Shown here piece after piece: positions 20,430 to 31,929 of a stretch of DNA of 64,000 nucleotides. The translations under genes and the position numbers were made by a program. Numbering within the stretch: position 1 is the stretch's first letter; each line of letters starts with the position of its first letter. Origin of the DNA: Aradus depressus. Its lineage: Eukaryota > Arthropoda > Insecta > Hemiptera > Aradidae. The DNA lies in NCBI GenBank assembly GCA_963662175.1, contig OY759223.1, forward strand, positions 7,907,549-7,971,548. Reading direction: 5' to 3'. Below the pieces are notes generated by a model, which searched no databases, was not told the origin of the DNA, and worked only from the letters and a program-made list of their open reading frames with translations.

Positions 20430-20810
20430 AAAAAATCATCGAGAATCACCGGCGATGTACTTCCCCAGCAGGAATTCATCAATTAAGTTTTCGCTCTCCC
20501 TCTAAAACCAAATGACCGTTTTAACTAAAAATTAATAGGGACTTTTGAATCCTCATACTAAACGTGTCGATTACATCGGCAGTTATGGTTTTAGAGTCGA
20601 GCCTCTTTACCTTTGGTCGATTTGGCTGTGGGGTGACGTCTTTATGAGTACTGGATACACATAAAAAATTTCGTGTCAACACATTCATTATATCGGGGGT
20701 TATCGTGTTTACACACAATTTATTAAGAGGATTCAACTGTAGCAAAAGAACAAAAACATAGTTGATGAATTCACTCTGGGGAAGTATATAGATAGTGATT
20801 CACCAACTTT
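20430..20810. mobile_element. Family F, head-to-head or inverted copy
   Basis: Begins with the family end in minus orientation (GAATCACCGGCGATGTACTT) and finishes with the same end in plus orientation (TCTGGGGAAGTATATAG, GTGATTCACCAACTTTTT). Two copies have fused or one arm inverted. Confidence 0.6.
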
Positions 20811-21782
20811 TTACTCTTTACTTTCTGGACGTTGTACATAGCTGCAATTTTGCATATTATTAAAAGACAAATTACTATTCCAGACCAATTGAGTCCGGTC
20901 TTATCCATTGGATACGTTAGCAACTTTCACACGCCATGTTCAACTTTCGTTAAGTACAGTCTGCCTTCTCTTTGCGTGAGCTTAGGATTTATTTAAAAAT
21001 ATTGAAGCCATAAAAAATATTAAGTAATCCTATTAGAAGACATATTACTCTTGCTAAGTACACATAATTCGTACTTACTTTGACACAACACAAAACTCAA
21101 CATTTTCTATATAGATTGAAGTGATATGGAAAACCATTAAAAACAGAAAGAAAAGATAGAAAAGTCCTAGAATCGTAGAATCCATTTCCTGCAAATTTTT
21201 GGGTATAGAGGAAGTTATGTAATCGATCAGATACTCGAAGTGGAGTTTTCAATAGAATTTCATGTTTTCCAACCTCCTGATACCAAAAATGAAAAAAAAA
21301 AAAAATCTGTCTGTGTCTCTCTGCGTATGTGTATACGACAACTCCGGATGGAATGTATCCAGAACCCTCTAAGGACAACACCTATTGATTTCCAGCCAAA
21401 TCGACCGAAGGAATGTGGGAATTTAGGATTAGAGGGGAATCTTAACTCAAAAATCCCAATTACTGCCGTTGTAATGAATGTATTGACACGAAATTTTATG
21501 TGTGATTTCAAAGCCCTGTAAAGACGACATCTATTGATTTTCAGCCAAATCGACCAAATTTAAAAGGGAAATTAGAGAAGGGGGGAGGTTTAACACAAAA
21601 ATTCTAATAACTGCCGTTGTAATGAATGTATTGACACGAAATTTTATATATTCAAAGCCCTATATGGACATCATCTATCGATTTTCAGAGAAATCAGCCA
21701 AAGAGGAGGGGGGTCAACATAAAAACGCTAACAACTGCCGATATAATGAATATATCGAAACAAAAGTTAGATATGTCAACTA

Positions 21783-22581
21783 CAGTAGAACCTCTATAAG
21801 TCGAACATCAAGGGAGACGCCAAAAAATTCGAGTTATAGAGTTTTCGACTTATGGAGGATTTCGACTTAGGCGGATTTGAGAGAGGTGAAATAAATAAAA
21901 ATTCAAGTTACAGAGATAACAAACATATTTATATTTATTATAAATCAACATTATTTCAAAACATACTTAAAATAAAAAATACGTAGTATTTGTAGGTATT
22001 AAAAAAAGTCAGTAATTTTTTTTTGCTTTAGATAATTGGTAATCCTATTTATTGTATACTCCTAAATTGTTTTCTAAGAAACAATGGTGTACATTGTCGG
22101 CAAATGTTAAAGTCGGTAACTTTTCTTCGAGCTATAGAGGTAATAAGTGTCGAATAATCAAGTTGTAAAGGTTGTACAATAAAACATTGCTATGTTCGAG
22201 ATACAGAGGTCCAATTTATTTTTTCGAGTTATAGAGGGAAAATATGTACCAAAATGGCTTGTAGGGACTCACTGATTATTTCGACTAATAGAGTGTGAGA
22301 AGGCGGTGAAGGGGACTTTGTCAGAAAACTCGAAAGAGTTCAGGAAAAACAAATCTTTGTTTTTTCCTTGGCCGAGCCAATCTCAATAAACGGGGAACAA
22401 AGATTTGTTTTTCCTGAACTCTTTCGAGTTTTCTGACAAAGTCCCCTTCACCGCCTTCTCACAAGAGGGTTGAGATTTCGAGTAATGGAGGTTTTGGGGC
22501 TTGAAGGGATAGGAACAAAACTTTTTTTCGAGTTTTGGACGTTTTCGACTTATCGAGTTTCGACTTAAAGAGGTTCTACTG
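21783..22581. mobile_element. Pogo/Tigger-type MITE, copy 1
   Basis: Ends CAGTAGAACCTCTATAAGTC and CTTAAAGAGGTTCTACTG are terminal inverted repeats, and the interior is rich in TTCGAGTTATAGAG-type motifs. A TA precedes the left end; the right flank reads CA. Matches 57696-58373 in reverse orientation except for the extra palindrome at 22294-22463. No transposase. Confidence 0.85.
22294..22463. repeat. Perfect 68-bp palindrome (insertion)
   Basis: Arms 22294-22361 and 22396-22463 are exact reverse complements over 68 bp, with a 34-bp loop that contains TTGGC-CGA-GCCAA. The sister MITE lacks the whole block, and AGAG is repeated on both sides, so this is a recent insertion with a 4-bp target duplication. 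Confidence 0.92.
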
Positions 22582-22707
22582 CATATATTGACTTTTAGCT
22601 TAAACAGTCGATTGTTTTTGGAGAGAGAGCAAGAACTTAATTGAATAATTCCTGCTGGGAAAGTACATTGTCGTAAGAGTACACATAGAAAAAATTAACA
22701 TAAAAAG

Positions 22708-22836
22708 GCAAAGGCTGGGAACCATCCTTCTGAAGGACGGCGTGCTCAAAGTTTTGTTAACTCCCAGAGAAAAAAAAACACTTAATGGGCATCAGCTGGG
22801 TTCGAAGCAAGCACGCTCTGGGCTACTCGTGCCTCC
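22708..22836 (-). mobile_element. SINE-A fragment, decayed
   Basis: CTGAAGGACGGCGTGCTCAA, TTAACTCCCAGAGA and AAGCAAGCACGC remain. B box broken. Confidence 0.6.
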
Positions 22837-23056
22837 TCCAATGGCTACTTTTGGTGTAGTCGTGTTGAGTGACTGTTGCAGGCCGTATGCACTTGAATGC
22901 ACACATGTTGCTATCTTCTATATCAGATAAGATTCTCATCTCATATTATCACCATACAAAAGATCTCCAAGACAATAAAGATATGAATGGAGACGTTATA
23001 ATAGGACAACAGTTAAAATGGTTCACATTATTTCGTTATGTGCGTCCCATTAAATA

Positions 23057-23317
23057 GGTTAGGTTTTATTACTCATGCCCGGGCTTTATCTACGAGGTAA
23101 TATCGCCTACTACCAGAGCGCTCTTTCGTCACTCTAGTGGACATGAGCCCGACTCTACTGTGGGAGTCCTAAATTTTGCCTACCCCCCTAACGTCCCATC
23201 CGAAGGATCGCGTGTTTAAGTTTATTTTATCTCCCAGATAAAATAAACTAAGAGCCTCGGTCGGGTTTCGAACCCACGTTCTTGAGCTCAGAAGGCAAGC
23301 ACGCATACCACTGAGGG
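23057..23317 (-). mobile_element. SINE-A copy, one CCTAA unit, A box cut
   Basis: Tail, hairpins and B box are present. The segment after TTTTGCCTACC is deleted to CCTAACGTCCCATCC, and the head stops at ACCACTGAG, losing the first ~14 bp. Confidence 0.88.
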
Positions 23318-23834
23318 AAAATCCAAGAAAGAATTAACAATATTCATTTTCATTCACTCCTATAGATTTCGAAGGTATATTATGATTATTAATGAGGCAA
23401 ACATAATTTATTTATTACAAAAACTGGATTTACACGATTAATGCAAAAATAAAAAAAGTGCTGCCCTGAAAAGTTACGAATTTAGACTTACCCTTTGACC
23501 ACAGAATTAACATGTTATGGTTTAACGGAATTATTATTATTATTATTATTCTATAATTTAGGTTGAGAAGGACAGAGAGTGTATTCTGCAAATGAGATAG
23601 ACTGTACCTCTAGAGACTGGAATGGCGCCCCTAAACTGACCAGGTAGCAAGAGGTCGTCCTATTTCCGAGACGACCTAACCCCTGGCTGAATTCTCAGAA
23701 CTCCACCTACTTATGCGAACATAACGTCAGAAAGTCCCATATCCTACACTCCAGCCTGGCTCCAACCTACATGCATACACTAACAGTCAGATCCACGTCT
23801 CTCTTTTAAACTTCTTCACTTGGTCAATAGAATA
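23318..23834. other. No recognised feature
   Basis: AT-rich sequence with a (TTA)n run near 23530 and a stretch of higher GC (23590-23800, AGGTCGTCCTATTTCCGAGACGACCT palindrome-like part). No coding exon could be supported. Confidence 0.4.
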
Positions 23835-24165
23835 AAAATGCACTTCCCCAGAACGAATTAATCAATTAACTTTTCGCTGCCCCTCCAAATCCAATCGACC
23901 GTCTGAGTTGACTTAGGCGCTCCTAAATCGTCATAATAAATTTTGTGTCGATAAATTGAAATTTGACAGGTTATCCTCCGTATATTCCGCTGAAAATTAA
24001 TAAGTATTGTCGTTATGGAGTTTCGAATTCACATAATAAATTTCGTGTCGATACATTCCTTATAATCGGCAGTTATTAAAGTTTGTGTGTTAAGCCTCCC
24101 CCTAAATTTCCCCTTCCCTTTGGTCGATTTGGCTGAAAATTAATAGGTGTCGTCGTTGGGTTGAT
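23835..24165 (-). mobile_element. Family F copy, truncated
   Basis: Starts TGCACTTCCCCAGAACGAAT with ATCAATTAACTTTTCGCT, then two inner blocks. Stops inside a block at GTGTCGTCGTTGG. Confidence 0.7.
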
Positions 24166-24876
24166 TTGCTTCTTGGCATTGTCACCTGAAAAAAAATCTA
24201 TATATATATATATAACATCATGTACCCATGATCAGCGATCCATGGTACATGACGTTGTTGTGATCCAAGGCACACAATGGTACATCTTTACAAACAACAT
24301 AACCTAGGCATTAGAGTAAATTGCAACTTATTATATAACTCACCAATAAGCCATGTTTCAGGTGGACTATAATTCTGTGGCGACATGCCAGAACCAGTTA
24401 TGTCCAATTTTTTTGAAAAATGAGATAATCACGGAAAGTTGTATATTTTGACGTGAGCTTTTGTTTTTTTACAAAAAATAACCGATTTTGATGAACATTT
24501 TTATAGTAATTCTGGGAAAACTTAATCAGTTAACTGCCATTTACATGCCAAAACCAGTTAACTGCCATTTACATGCCAAAATCAGTTAACTCAATTTTTT
24601 CATGCAAGAACCGATTAATTGGATCAAATTCGATATCATCACGCGTCGTTTAGATTTATCTGTGTAATGAACAACAAATAAACTCATTTTAATATCTCTG
24701 AGCATCTTTTTATTATAATTAATTAATTAATTATTATGGTAGAATAACATCACTAACGGCTACTGATTAGTGCCACGAAAAGGAAACGCGCGGCGCCACT
24801 GTCAAGCAACTGCTCCAAATCAAAACATTGTTGACATTCTCATATAATATATATATGACTATATTATAGTAATACA
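24166..24876. other. Intergenic or intronic, no gene seen
   Basis: Contains a short direct repeat (TTAACTGCCATTTACATGCC, twice, near 24530-24575) and AT microsatellites. No ORF, exon or element recognised. Confidence 0.4.
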
Positions 24877-24887
24877 TCTAATATGAA

Positions 24888-25233
24888 GAGGGCGCCGGTA
24901 GCTCAGTGGTATGCGTGCTTGACTTCTGAGCTCAAGGTTGTGGGTTCGTAGCCCGACCGAGGCCCTTAGTTTATTTTATCTGGGAGGTAAAATAAACTTA
25001 AGCACGCCGTCCTTCGGATGGGACGTTAAGCGATGGTCCCGAGCCTGTACGATGTCAGGTACTCGTTAAAGACCCCTGCCCTAGGTGAATAAAAATTTAG
25101 GGTAGGCAAAATTTAGGACTCCCACAGTAGAGTCGGGCTCATGTCCACCAGAGTGACGATAGAGCGCTCTGGTAGTAGGCGATATGACCTCGTAGTTAAA
25201 GCCCGGGCATGAGTCATAAAACCTAACCTAACC
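24888..25233 (+). mobile_element. SINE-A copy, full length with target duplication
   Basis: Complete from GAGGGCGCCGG to CCTAACCTAACC. Flanked by TCTAATATGAA at 24877-24887 and 25234-25244 (11 bp). One of the best-preserved copies; A and B boxes close to consensus. Confidence 0.96.
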
Positions 25234-25799
25234 TCTAATATGAACGAATTCATAATCCAAATTAACAATGAAAAATTAAAATATTTTTTTTTCGTAATTA
25301 AATTACAATAATTATAATTTTATAAAATTATTCGAACTTTTTAAAGGCGTAAACAATATTCAAGAATAATTAGAACTTTTTATTTGAATATAACAGAAGT
25401 AACACAAAACACTTTAAACCGTAATTTCTCAAAATCATGTTTAATGGAGTTAACTTGTTCTGACATGTAGCCACAGAATTTTAAACACTACTCACAATCA
25501 TACAGACTTAAAAAAATAAATACTAAAATCAAATTTTGTTACTTTTGGCACTGAAAAATTTATTTAATTTTTCACTAGAATATAACAATCCTGAAACGCA
25601 TCCTCCATACACTAACTCTACATTATGGAGGGAAAATTTTCAAAGAGTACCACTTTTGTTGCTCAGGTAACAGCGCACCTGTTGAGAAACTACTGACTGA
25701 TCCAAGGTACACTATGACAAAGGTACAACAGTCTCCCTTATATATTATGTGAAATTAGACAATGCCACTAATAAACTTGTGTTTTATTTCATTTCAGTT

Positions 25800-26020
25800 C
25801 ATGAAAATTAATAGGTGTCTTCGTTGGAGGGTTCATGAGACACACATATATAATTTCGTGGTGATATATCCATTCTATCGGGAGTTATCGTGTACACAAA
25901 CAGAAATAAATTATTTTCATATATGTAATTTGGAGGTCGGAAAACATGAAATTCCGATGAAAACACTGCATAGAATTTTTACCGATTACATAATTTCCCC
26001 TATACTATAGCTGGTGAATT
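25800..26020 (-). mobile_element. Family F end fragment
   Basis: ATGAAAATTAATAGGTGTC, TATCGGGAGTTATCGTGT, GGTCGGAAAACATGAAATTC and the end hairpin ATAATTTCCCCTATACTATA. Confidence 0.65.
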
Positions 26021-26494
26021 AAAAAAAAAATGATGTGGCCATTAAAGGACTTTCTTATATCAAGCATCCAACTTAATTTATCCTGTTTTAAGAAATAGAC
26101 GAGAAAATATTTTTTTAAAGAACTATATCGAGGAGAGAGTGGCCTAGAGACGTCCCCCAAATAGGCTAGGTCACAAGAAGGTTCAGGCTCCTACAAACCT
26201 GATTTCCAGTCAGGTACAACATAACATCAAAACAAATAACTTCATTAGCTGGAGAAAGTTAAACCATAAAAATGTTTGTTTTATCTCGAAGAGGTTCAGG
26301 TTCCAATTTTCACATCGTTATTTAATAATTTATGGAGAGATGTTTAAAATACGATGGCAACATTATTATTAGAAAAATACAAAGTATAGGAGAAGTTATG
26401 TAATCGGTCAGAAATTCGATGTTAAGTTTTTACCGGAATTTCATGTCTTCCGAACCTGTTGACTTTAAGTGCTTCTGAATTATCATACTAAAGG

Positions 26495-26720
26495 CGGGTT
26501 TTCCTAGTCAGCGTGTTTTGTGCGCCGCGTTCGTCGTAATACGCCCAGCGCAACACGCCGGCACTACCTAATAGGAATTTAGTGTTTGTGTTCTCCTACA
26601 GAGCGCATTACGTTCCACGCCAGCGTTGTACGTCGAGCGTGCTAAGACCGACTGCATTCAGAGGAGTCTATTGCGTAGTACGCGGCGTGTCTTCATATAT
26701 TTTGTGATAGTGTACTGACA
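26495..26720. other. CpG-rich block, unidentified
   Basis: Stands out from its AT-rich surroundings with GTGCGCCGCGTTCGTCG, CGCAACACGCCGGC and GTACGCGGCGTGTC. CpG is not depleted. No long ORF. It might be a young element or part of a regulatory region. Confidence 0.4.
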
Positions 26721-26834
26721 GTGGTTGTTTGTTTTTAGTATTTTTTATAAAATTATAATGTCAAAAAACTCAAAAACTTAAAAAATCCCCTTTCCTGCTG
26801 AAGAGGACGAGCAGTTAAAAGGAATTTTTTTGTT

Positions 26835-26940
26835 GTATACGTGTACTTTCTTAAAAATTGCACGTCGAAAAACTACTGTAGAAATCAAAATTTAAATAAA
26901 GAAAAGAGATCAAATTTCTACAGGAAATGTGGTAGCAAAA
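26835..26940 (-). mobile_element. Family G fragment
   Basis: Has GTGTACTTTCTTAAAAATTG and CACGTCGAAAAACTACTGTA, then ATTTCTACAGGAAATGTGG. Reading as in the minus copies of the family. Confidence 0.6.
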
Positions 26941-27084
26941 AGCTTTTATCACAGCCGATTATGGATGTTCTGGATACACATGTAAAATGTCATGTCGATA
27001 CATTCATTCTATCGGGAATTGTCGTGTTTCTAGAAACAGAATTAATTTTCCCTGTATGACCAGGCCAGGTTAGAGTTGATTCGT

Positions 27085-27275
27085 CATTCATGGGACTGGT
27101 TTGTCGACTCCTGGCGGGAGCAGAAAAAAAGCGTTGTGACGCGCTGGGGCGACCACCGCACGAAGAACGTGTGGTCGTCCCCGGCCCGCCATAACCTCAC
27201 TTGAGCTAACCAGATCCCGAGCTCCCTCTACAAACATAGACGCAAGATGCATCCGAAAAATGAAGAGCAATAATA
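27085..27275 (+). pseudogene. LINE type 1 relative, 3' end fragment
   Basis: The plus frame reads DWFVDSWREQKKSVVTRWGD, then a stop after SPARHNLT. DWFVDSWREQK aligns with RFVTSWREQK of the LINE at 44872-45470, so this is the C-terminal tip of a related ORF2. Ends near an A-rich tract at about 27277. Confidence 0.6.
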
Positions 27276-27359
27276 AAAAAAAATTGTTTTCCTTTTTTTT
27301 GTAGCAAGGATTTGAAAATTTCAGTGAAAAATCAAATTCATGAATTCAAAACTTCAAGG

Positions 27360-28200
27360 ACGACATCAATTTTCAGTGGAATTGGTAGAAGGAAAGGGGT
27401 GGATCAGTAACTGCCGATGTAGTGAATGTATCGACACCAAATTTTATATGTGAATTCAGAACCTTCTAACGATGAACCCTATTGTTTTTCAGCCAAATCG
27501 ACCAAAGGGAAGGGAGTGATTAAGGGGGAGGCTTAACATAAAAACTTTAATAACTGTCGATAGAATGAATGCATCGATACAAAATTTTATAGGTTAGGTT
27601 AGGTTTTATGACTCATGCCCGGGCTTTAACTACGAGATCATATCGCCTACTACCAGAGCGCTCTTTCCTCACTCTGGTGGACATGAGCCCGTCTCTACTG
27701 TGGGAGTCCTAAATTTTTATTCACCTAGGGTAGGGGTCTTTAACGAGTACCTGACATCGTACAGGCTCGGGACCATCGCTTAACGTCCCATCCAAAGTAC
27801 AACGTGCTTAAGTTTATTTTACCTCCCAGATAAAACAAACTAAGGGCCTCGGTCGGGTTTCGAACCCACGTTCTTGAGCTCAGAAGACAAGCACGCATTC
27901 CACTGAGCTACCGGCACGCTTCAAAAAATGTTATATAAATGACCAAGCCCATATAAAAACAACACTAATCGATTTTCAGCCAAATCGGTCAAAGGGAAGG
28001 GAGGGATTAGGGGGAGGCTTAACTCAAGAACTCTAATAACTGCCGTTGTAATGAATGTATCGGCACAAAATTTCGATGTTACACAATAAATTCAAACCTC
28101 CATAAGGACGACACATCTACTCGTATTTTCAGCGGAATCGGCAGAAGGGAAGGGGTAAATCAAGGGGGGGGGGGCGGACGACGTCTATGAAAGTAGGTAG
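27360..28200 (+). mobile_element. Family F copy split by SINE-A
   Basis: Inner blocks at 27360-27590 and 27930-28200 belong together. The SINE at 27591-27921 interrupts them. Contains a G tract near 28165. Confidence 0.7.
27591..27921 (-). mobile_element. SINE-A copy, full length
   Basis: Tail AGGTTAGGTTAGG, all body landmarks, B box, and head ending GAGCTACCGGCACGC. Confidence 0.92.
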
Positions 28201-28449
28201 ATATTGACCCCCTGAAGGGTATTTCGTATGTTTTTTTTCGCGGAGGGCGGCGTTTGAAGATTTTTATAGTCATTTGACACGCTAAAGCCAACAGAAGGAA
28301 CTTCTTAAATATCTCTATTAGAAGTTAACTGGGGTCAAATGGGACAATTAGAGTTATTTAAAACAGGGTGGCTACAGCTAGGATAGCCTCACCCATAACT
28401 AGAGTATATTGCAAAGCATCCTTCCATTTTCTAGCCATATTTTACGTCC

Positions 28450-28587
28450 TTATCCATACGAAGTATAAGGGAATCGGTTTTCTCGTTGCGGAATTTTCAA
28501 CAGAAGTTTTCCGACTTCCTGATTTCAAACAGAAAAAAAAAAAAATAGGTGAATCACCGGCAATGTACTTCCCCAGAACGAATTAAT
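28450..28587 (+). mobile_element. Family F minimal copy
   Basis: Start (ACGAAGTATAAGGGAATCGG, TTGCGGAATTTTCAACAGA) joined to end (GGTGAATCACCGGCAATGTA, CTTCCCCAGAACGAATTAAT). Interrupted by the LINE that begins at 28588. Confidence 0.65.
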
Positions 28588-29374
28588 CTTTTTTTTTTAC
28601 AAACAGATATTTACAACTGTATAAAAATAAATACAACAAGCAAATGTGCTAATAGAGAGATAATGACAATGTCAAAATGTCAAGAGGGGATAAATCACCC
28701 AGTGGTGATACTCCCTAGTCACTGATTTCCTCTCATTTGTAACTAATCACTGTCATTGTCACTGCTGCTGCTAAGGAGGTCTCTAGGCCATTGACGCTTA
28801 TGCCGTCGTTGATGGAAGGCACGGACTATAGGATTATTGTGGGAACTAAAAAGGGAAAATAATTTTTTAGATTTGGATTTAGCGACTTCGGTGACAAAAG
28901 GTACGTTAGGGTCAGTGTGAAGAGTTTTGTTGGAGACGTAATAAGGAGCATTGGCTATTTCACGAAGGATTTTGAATTGAAGGGATTGGAAGCCTTGGCA
29001 GAACACCAGAGTTGAAGTCCGTAAGTCCATACAGGTTTGAGAACTGCGTTGTATGTAAGTCGTTTTGTTTTCAAAGTTAATTTGAATCTTTTGTCTAGTA
29101 GTCTTAGTAAAAGTTTATAACGTCGGTTCATTTCTTGTCTTTTCAGTCTCGTGTGAGGATTCCAAGTTAGTCGTTTGTCGAGTATGAGACCTAGATAGCG
29201 GACTTTTTTTAAAGGGATGGGCTTTTTGTTGGGTCGAACCCAAGCAGATAATGGAGGGAACCTGTAGCAGAATCCTGGACTTTATTAAAGATACAGGGCT
29301 GCTGTAGGGACCAACATACACAGGGCACACAATAGGCCTACTCTGGCAGCGATGACACGATCGGCCCTCGGAAA
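28588..29374 (-). pseudogene. LINE type 2 (Jockey-like) 5'-truncated copy a
   Basis: Minus-strand pieces: VRYLGLILDKRLTWNPHTR near the 5' side, then ILREIANAPYYVSNKTLHTD, VPFVTEVAKSKSKKLFSLFS and RQWPRDLLSSSSDNDSD before a stop. This is the region after the reverse transcriptase of Jockey-clade ORF2. A frameshift separates the two halves near 29030. The 3' UTR ends in an A tract (T run at 28588 on the plus strand). Confidence 0.8.
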
Positions 29375-29790
29375 AAAAAATAGGATCTCCTAAATCCTTA
29401 TACTAAATATTGTGTCGACAATTTCAGGACATCCCTCTCCCCTGAACCCTTCCCTTCGTCCGATATCCCTGAAATTTCATACGTTATGTCCTTATTGGGT
29501 TTTGACTTAAAATATGAAATTTCATGTCGATACATTCATTACATCGGCATTTTTTGGAGCCTTTGGGCCGATTTGACTCAAAATCGATAGGTTTTGTCCC
29601 TATGGGGTTCTGGTCAAACATATAACATTCATTCTAGCGAGAGTTATTGAATTAACAGGGTTTTAATTCTTTTTTTGGAATCAGGAGGTTGGAAAACATG
29701 AAATTTCGTTGAAAACTCAGCATCGAATTTATGACCGATTACATAACTTTCCCTATACTTCGTATAAGTGGGAAAGTAAAATCAATCTGA
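29375..29790 (-). mobile_element. Family F copy
   Basis: From CTCCTAAATCCTTATACTAA through two blocks to the hairpin CATAACTTTCCCTATACTTC, AAGTGGGAAAGTAAAA. Confidence 0.7.
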
Positions 29791-30264
29791 TTAAGAAGAC
29801 ATAAAAATGTGTTAATAAAGGACGGAATTACCATTTTATCAGAGTCCTAGAGGTGGAGCTTCTGAGAGTAATAAAATAAAATAATAATCGGATGAAGAAA
29901 GTGGTTAGAAAGTCAGAGAATCTAATAAAGGGGGGGGGGGGTCCAAGAAAGGGACATTGTGACGTACTGGAGGGATTCGAACCCGGATAGAAAGAAAGGA
30001 TTTTATTTGTTTTATATCCCCAGAAGTATAGGGGAAGTTAGATAATCTATGTTGAGTTTTAAAAAACAAAACAAATAAAAACACATGTTTGTGAACACGA
30101 TTACTAATGGCCAAAATATAAAGAAAAAAAAAAAAGATTGAAATAGTTTTAAGAATTTAGTTTTTACGATGTTTCTTTTGATTTTTGTTTCGATGTTTAA
30201 TTTTAATGTTGTTTTAATGTTTCAATGTTTTTAATTTTTGTAATGTAGATATAAGAAAATAAAC

Positions 30265-30550
30265 CCTATTATTTGTTCTCGTAAATTCTATGCTATTCAA
30301 TAACCCAGTAAGATAATTTAAAAACCTTTGGATTAGATTTAATATTTTTGCAAAATTTAGAAAAACAATATGACACTTCTTTAGAAAACCAAATGAAAAT
30401 TTGGTTAATTGAATTTTTTTTTAAATTTGTGCACTTTCTTAAAAATTGCACGTATTGAACTTTTAATATTTTTTTAGGGCCCTTTTCGAAAACTACTGCA
30501 GAAATCAAAATTTAGTAAAAGACCAGTTATTATTATTTCTTTATTATTAA
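30265..30550 (-). mobile_element. Family G copy 2
   Basis: AACCCAGTAAGATAATTTA, GTGCACTTTCTTAAAAATTG, TTAGGGCCCTTTTCGAAAAC and AGTAAAAGACCAG in the minus order. About half of the full family length. Confidence 0.7.
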
Positions 30551-31069
30551 TTCAATTGTTTGTTTTTTTATTTTTATATTTATTATTTGAATTATATATT
30601 TATTTATTTATTTTAATTTTATTTATATAATTATTATTTATTATGTGATATGTGACACATTATGATAATATGTGTCTTATCTATCACATAGTTTCTCTAT
30701 CAACCGAGAGCGACTGTTCATTTTAACAAAGGGAAGACGAATCCAACGATAGAACGCTGTTCTCGATTCGCTTCCCCATTCTGTGTATATTTTTAAACAT
30801 TCTACCAAGAGCAGTAACTTTTCAAATTAATGAGGTCAGACAAAAATAGCAAACAACTGGAAGGAAGTATTATTTTTAAAAAAATATATAAAAAAAATTA
30901 TTACCATATCCATTTATATAATAGACACCTTGGTTAAGGCTGGAAAAAAATATGACATTTGCATTTTGTTTATTTGGCATTTTTAGAATTTGTTAAAAAA
31001 AAAATAAAATATTATTGAGGTGAACAGGTCACATGTTAATGAGTTCCGTAGGTGATCATTGAATTAGTT
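30551..31069. other. AT-rich stretch without recognised feature
   Basis: Mostly A/T runs; a short part with ACCGAGAGCGACTGTTC and AACGCTGTTCTCGATTCGC (30690-30780) is less AT-rich. Nothing coding supported. Confidence 0.35.
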
Positions 31070-31110
31070 AGTTATCACGACGCATGCAAGGTCCTTAACT
31101 ACATAATCGC
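31070..31110 (-). mobile_element. SINE-A 3' fragment hit by another SINE-A
   Basis: TTAGTTATCACGACGCATGC and CCTTAACTACATAATCGC are a decayed TAACTAAC-tail end. The next SINE starts immediately after. Confidence 0.6.
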
Positions 31111-31113
31111 TTG

Positions 31114-31459
31114 AGGGCGCCGGTAGCTCAGTGGTATGCGTGCTTGACTTCTGAGCTCAAGATCGTGGGTTCGTAACCCGACCGAGGCTTTTAGTTTAGT
31201 TTATCTGGGAGGTAAAATAAACTTAAGCACGCCGTCCTTCGGATGGGACGTTAAGCGATGGTCCCGAGCCTGTACAATGTCAGGTACTCGTTGAAGACCC
31301 CTACCCTAGGTGAATAAAAATTTAGGGTAGGCAAAATTTAGGAGTCCCACAGTAGAGTCGGACTCATGTCCACCAGAGTGACGAAAGAGCGCTCAGGTAG
31401 TAGGAGATATGACCTCGTAGTTAAAGCCCGGGCATGAGTCATAAAACCTAACCTAACCT
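31114..31459 (+). mobile_element. SINE-A copy, full length
   Basis: Complete head, hairpins and CCTAACCTAACCTA tail. Minor changes (GCTCAGGTAGTAGG). Followed directly by a piece of Family F end. Confidence 0.95.
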
Positions 31460-31554
31460 ATTACATAACTTCCTCTATACTTCGTGTTGCCAGGGAAGTA
31501 AAATATTAAATGGTGAGCCACTCAGTATAGCGTGGATTATTTATTAAGTGTATA

Positions 31555-31730
31555 AAAGAGGGCGTGATACAGACCCTTGATGTCGGCCAGATCGGAGGGG
31601 ACTCGGTCTGTCTGTATGTCGGTGGAGGTAGCCTCCGAGGGTGGTTTTCCAAAAAGAACGATCCTCCAAGGCCGCCGCTCGCCACCCGGTCTCTGTCTGT
31701 CTTCACACCCACCTCTCTTTTTTGCTTCCT
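31555..31730. other. GC-rich open segment, unidentified
   Basis: Open in more than one frame on both strands. The plus frame contains DVGQIGGDSVCLYVGGGSLR and GWFSKKNDPPRPPLATR. No clear splice pair or family match was found, so it is not called as an exon. Confidence 0.25.
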
Positions 31731-31885
31731 TTATACAAAGTATAAGGGTAGTTATGTAATGAAGTTAAAAAAATTATGTCTATCTATGTGTATGTGTCTC
31801 CGTCTGTCTGTGAAGACGATAATTCCTAATAGATTGAATGTTGCACACGAAATTTTACATGAGTATAACCTTAAGAATATGTATA
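31731..31885 (+). mobile_element. Family F fragment
   Basis: ATACAAAGTATAAGGGTAGT, ATGTAATGAAG, then GTGAAGACGATAATTCCTAA and GCACACGAAATTTTACATGA. Confidence 0.6.
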
Positions 31886-31929
31886 TTGTAATAGGCCCCA
31901 CATTTTGCCATAAAGCATGTATTCTTTAG

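Larger units (their letters stand above)
21190..22673 (+). mobile_element. Family F copy split by a MITE
   Basis: The left part (21190-21782) has the start and three inner blocks. The right part (22582-22673) has TTAAACAGTCGATTGTTTTT and CTGGGAAAGTACATTGTCG. The MITE at 21783-22581 fills the gap. Confidence 0.75.

Noticed and set aside
24888..24960. SINE-A heads as true tRNA genes
   Set aside because: They have A and B boxes but are always joined to the same body and tail, with target duplications. The acceptor stem does not pair as in a working tRNA.
31564..31929. 121-codon ORF from a GC-rich stretch
   Set aside because: Second half is Family F sequence; the first half has no family match or splice partner.
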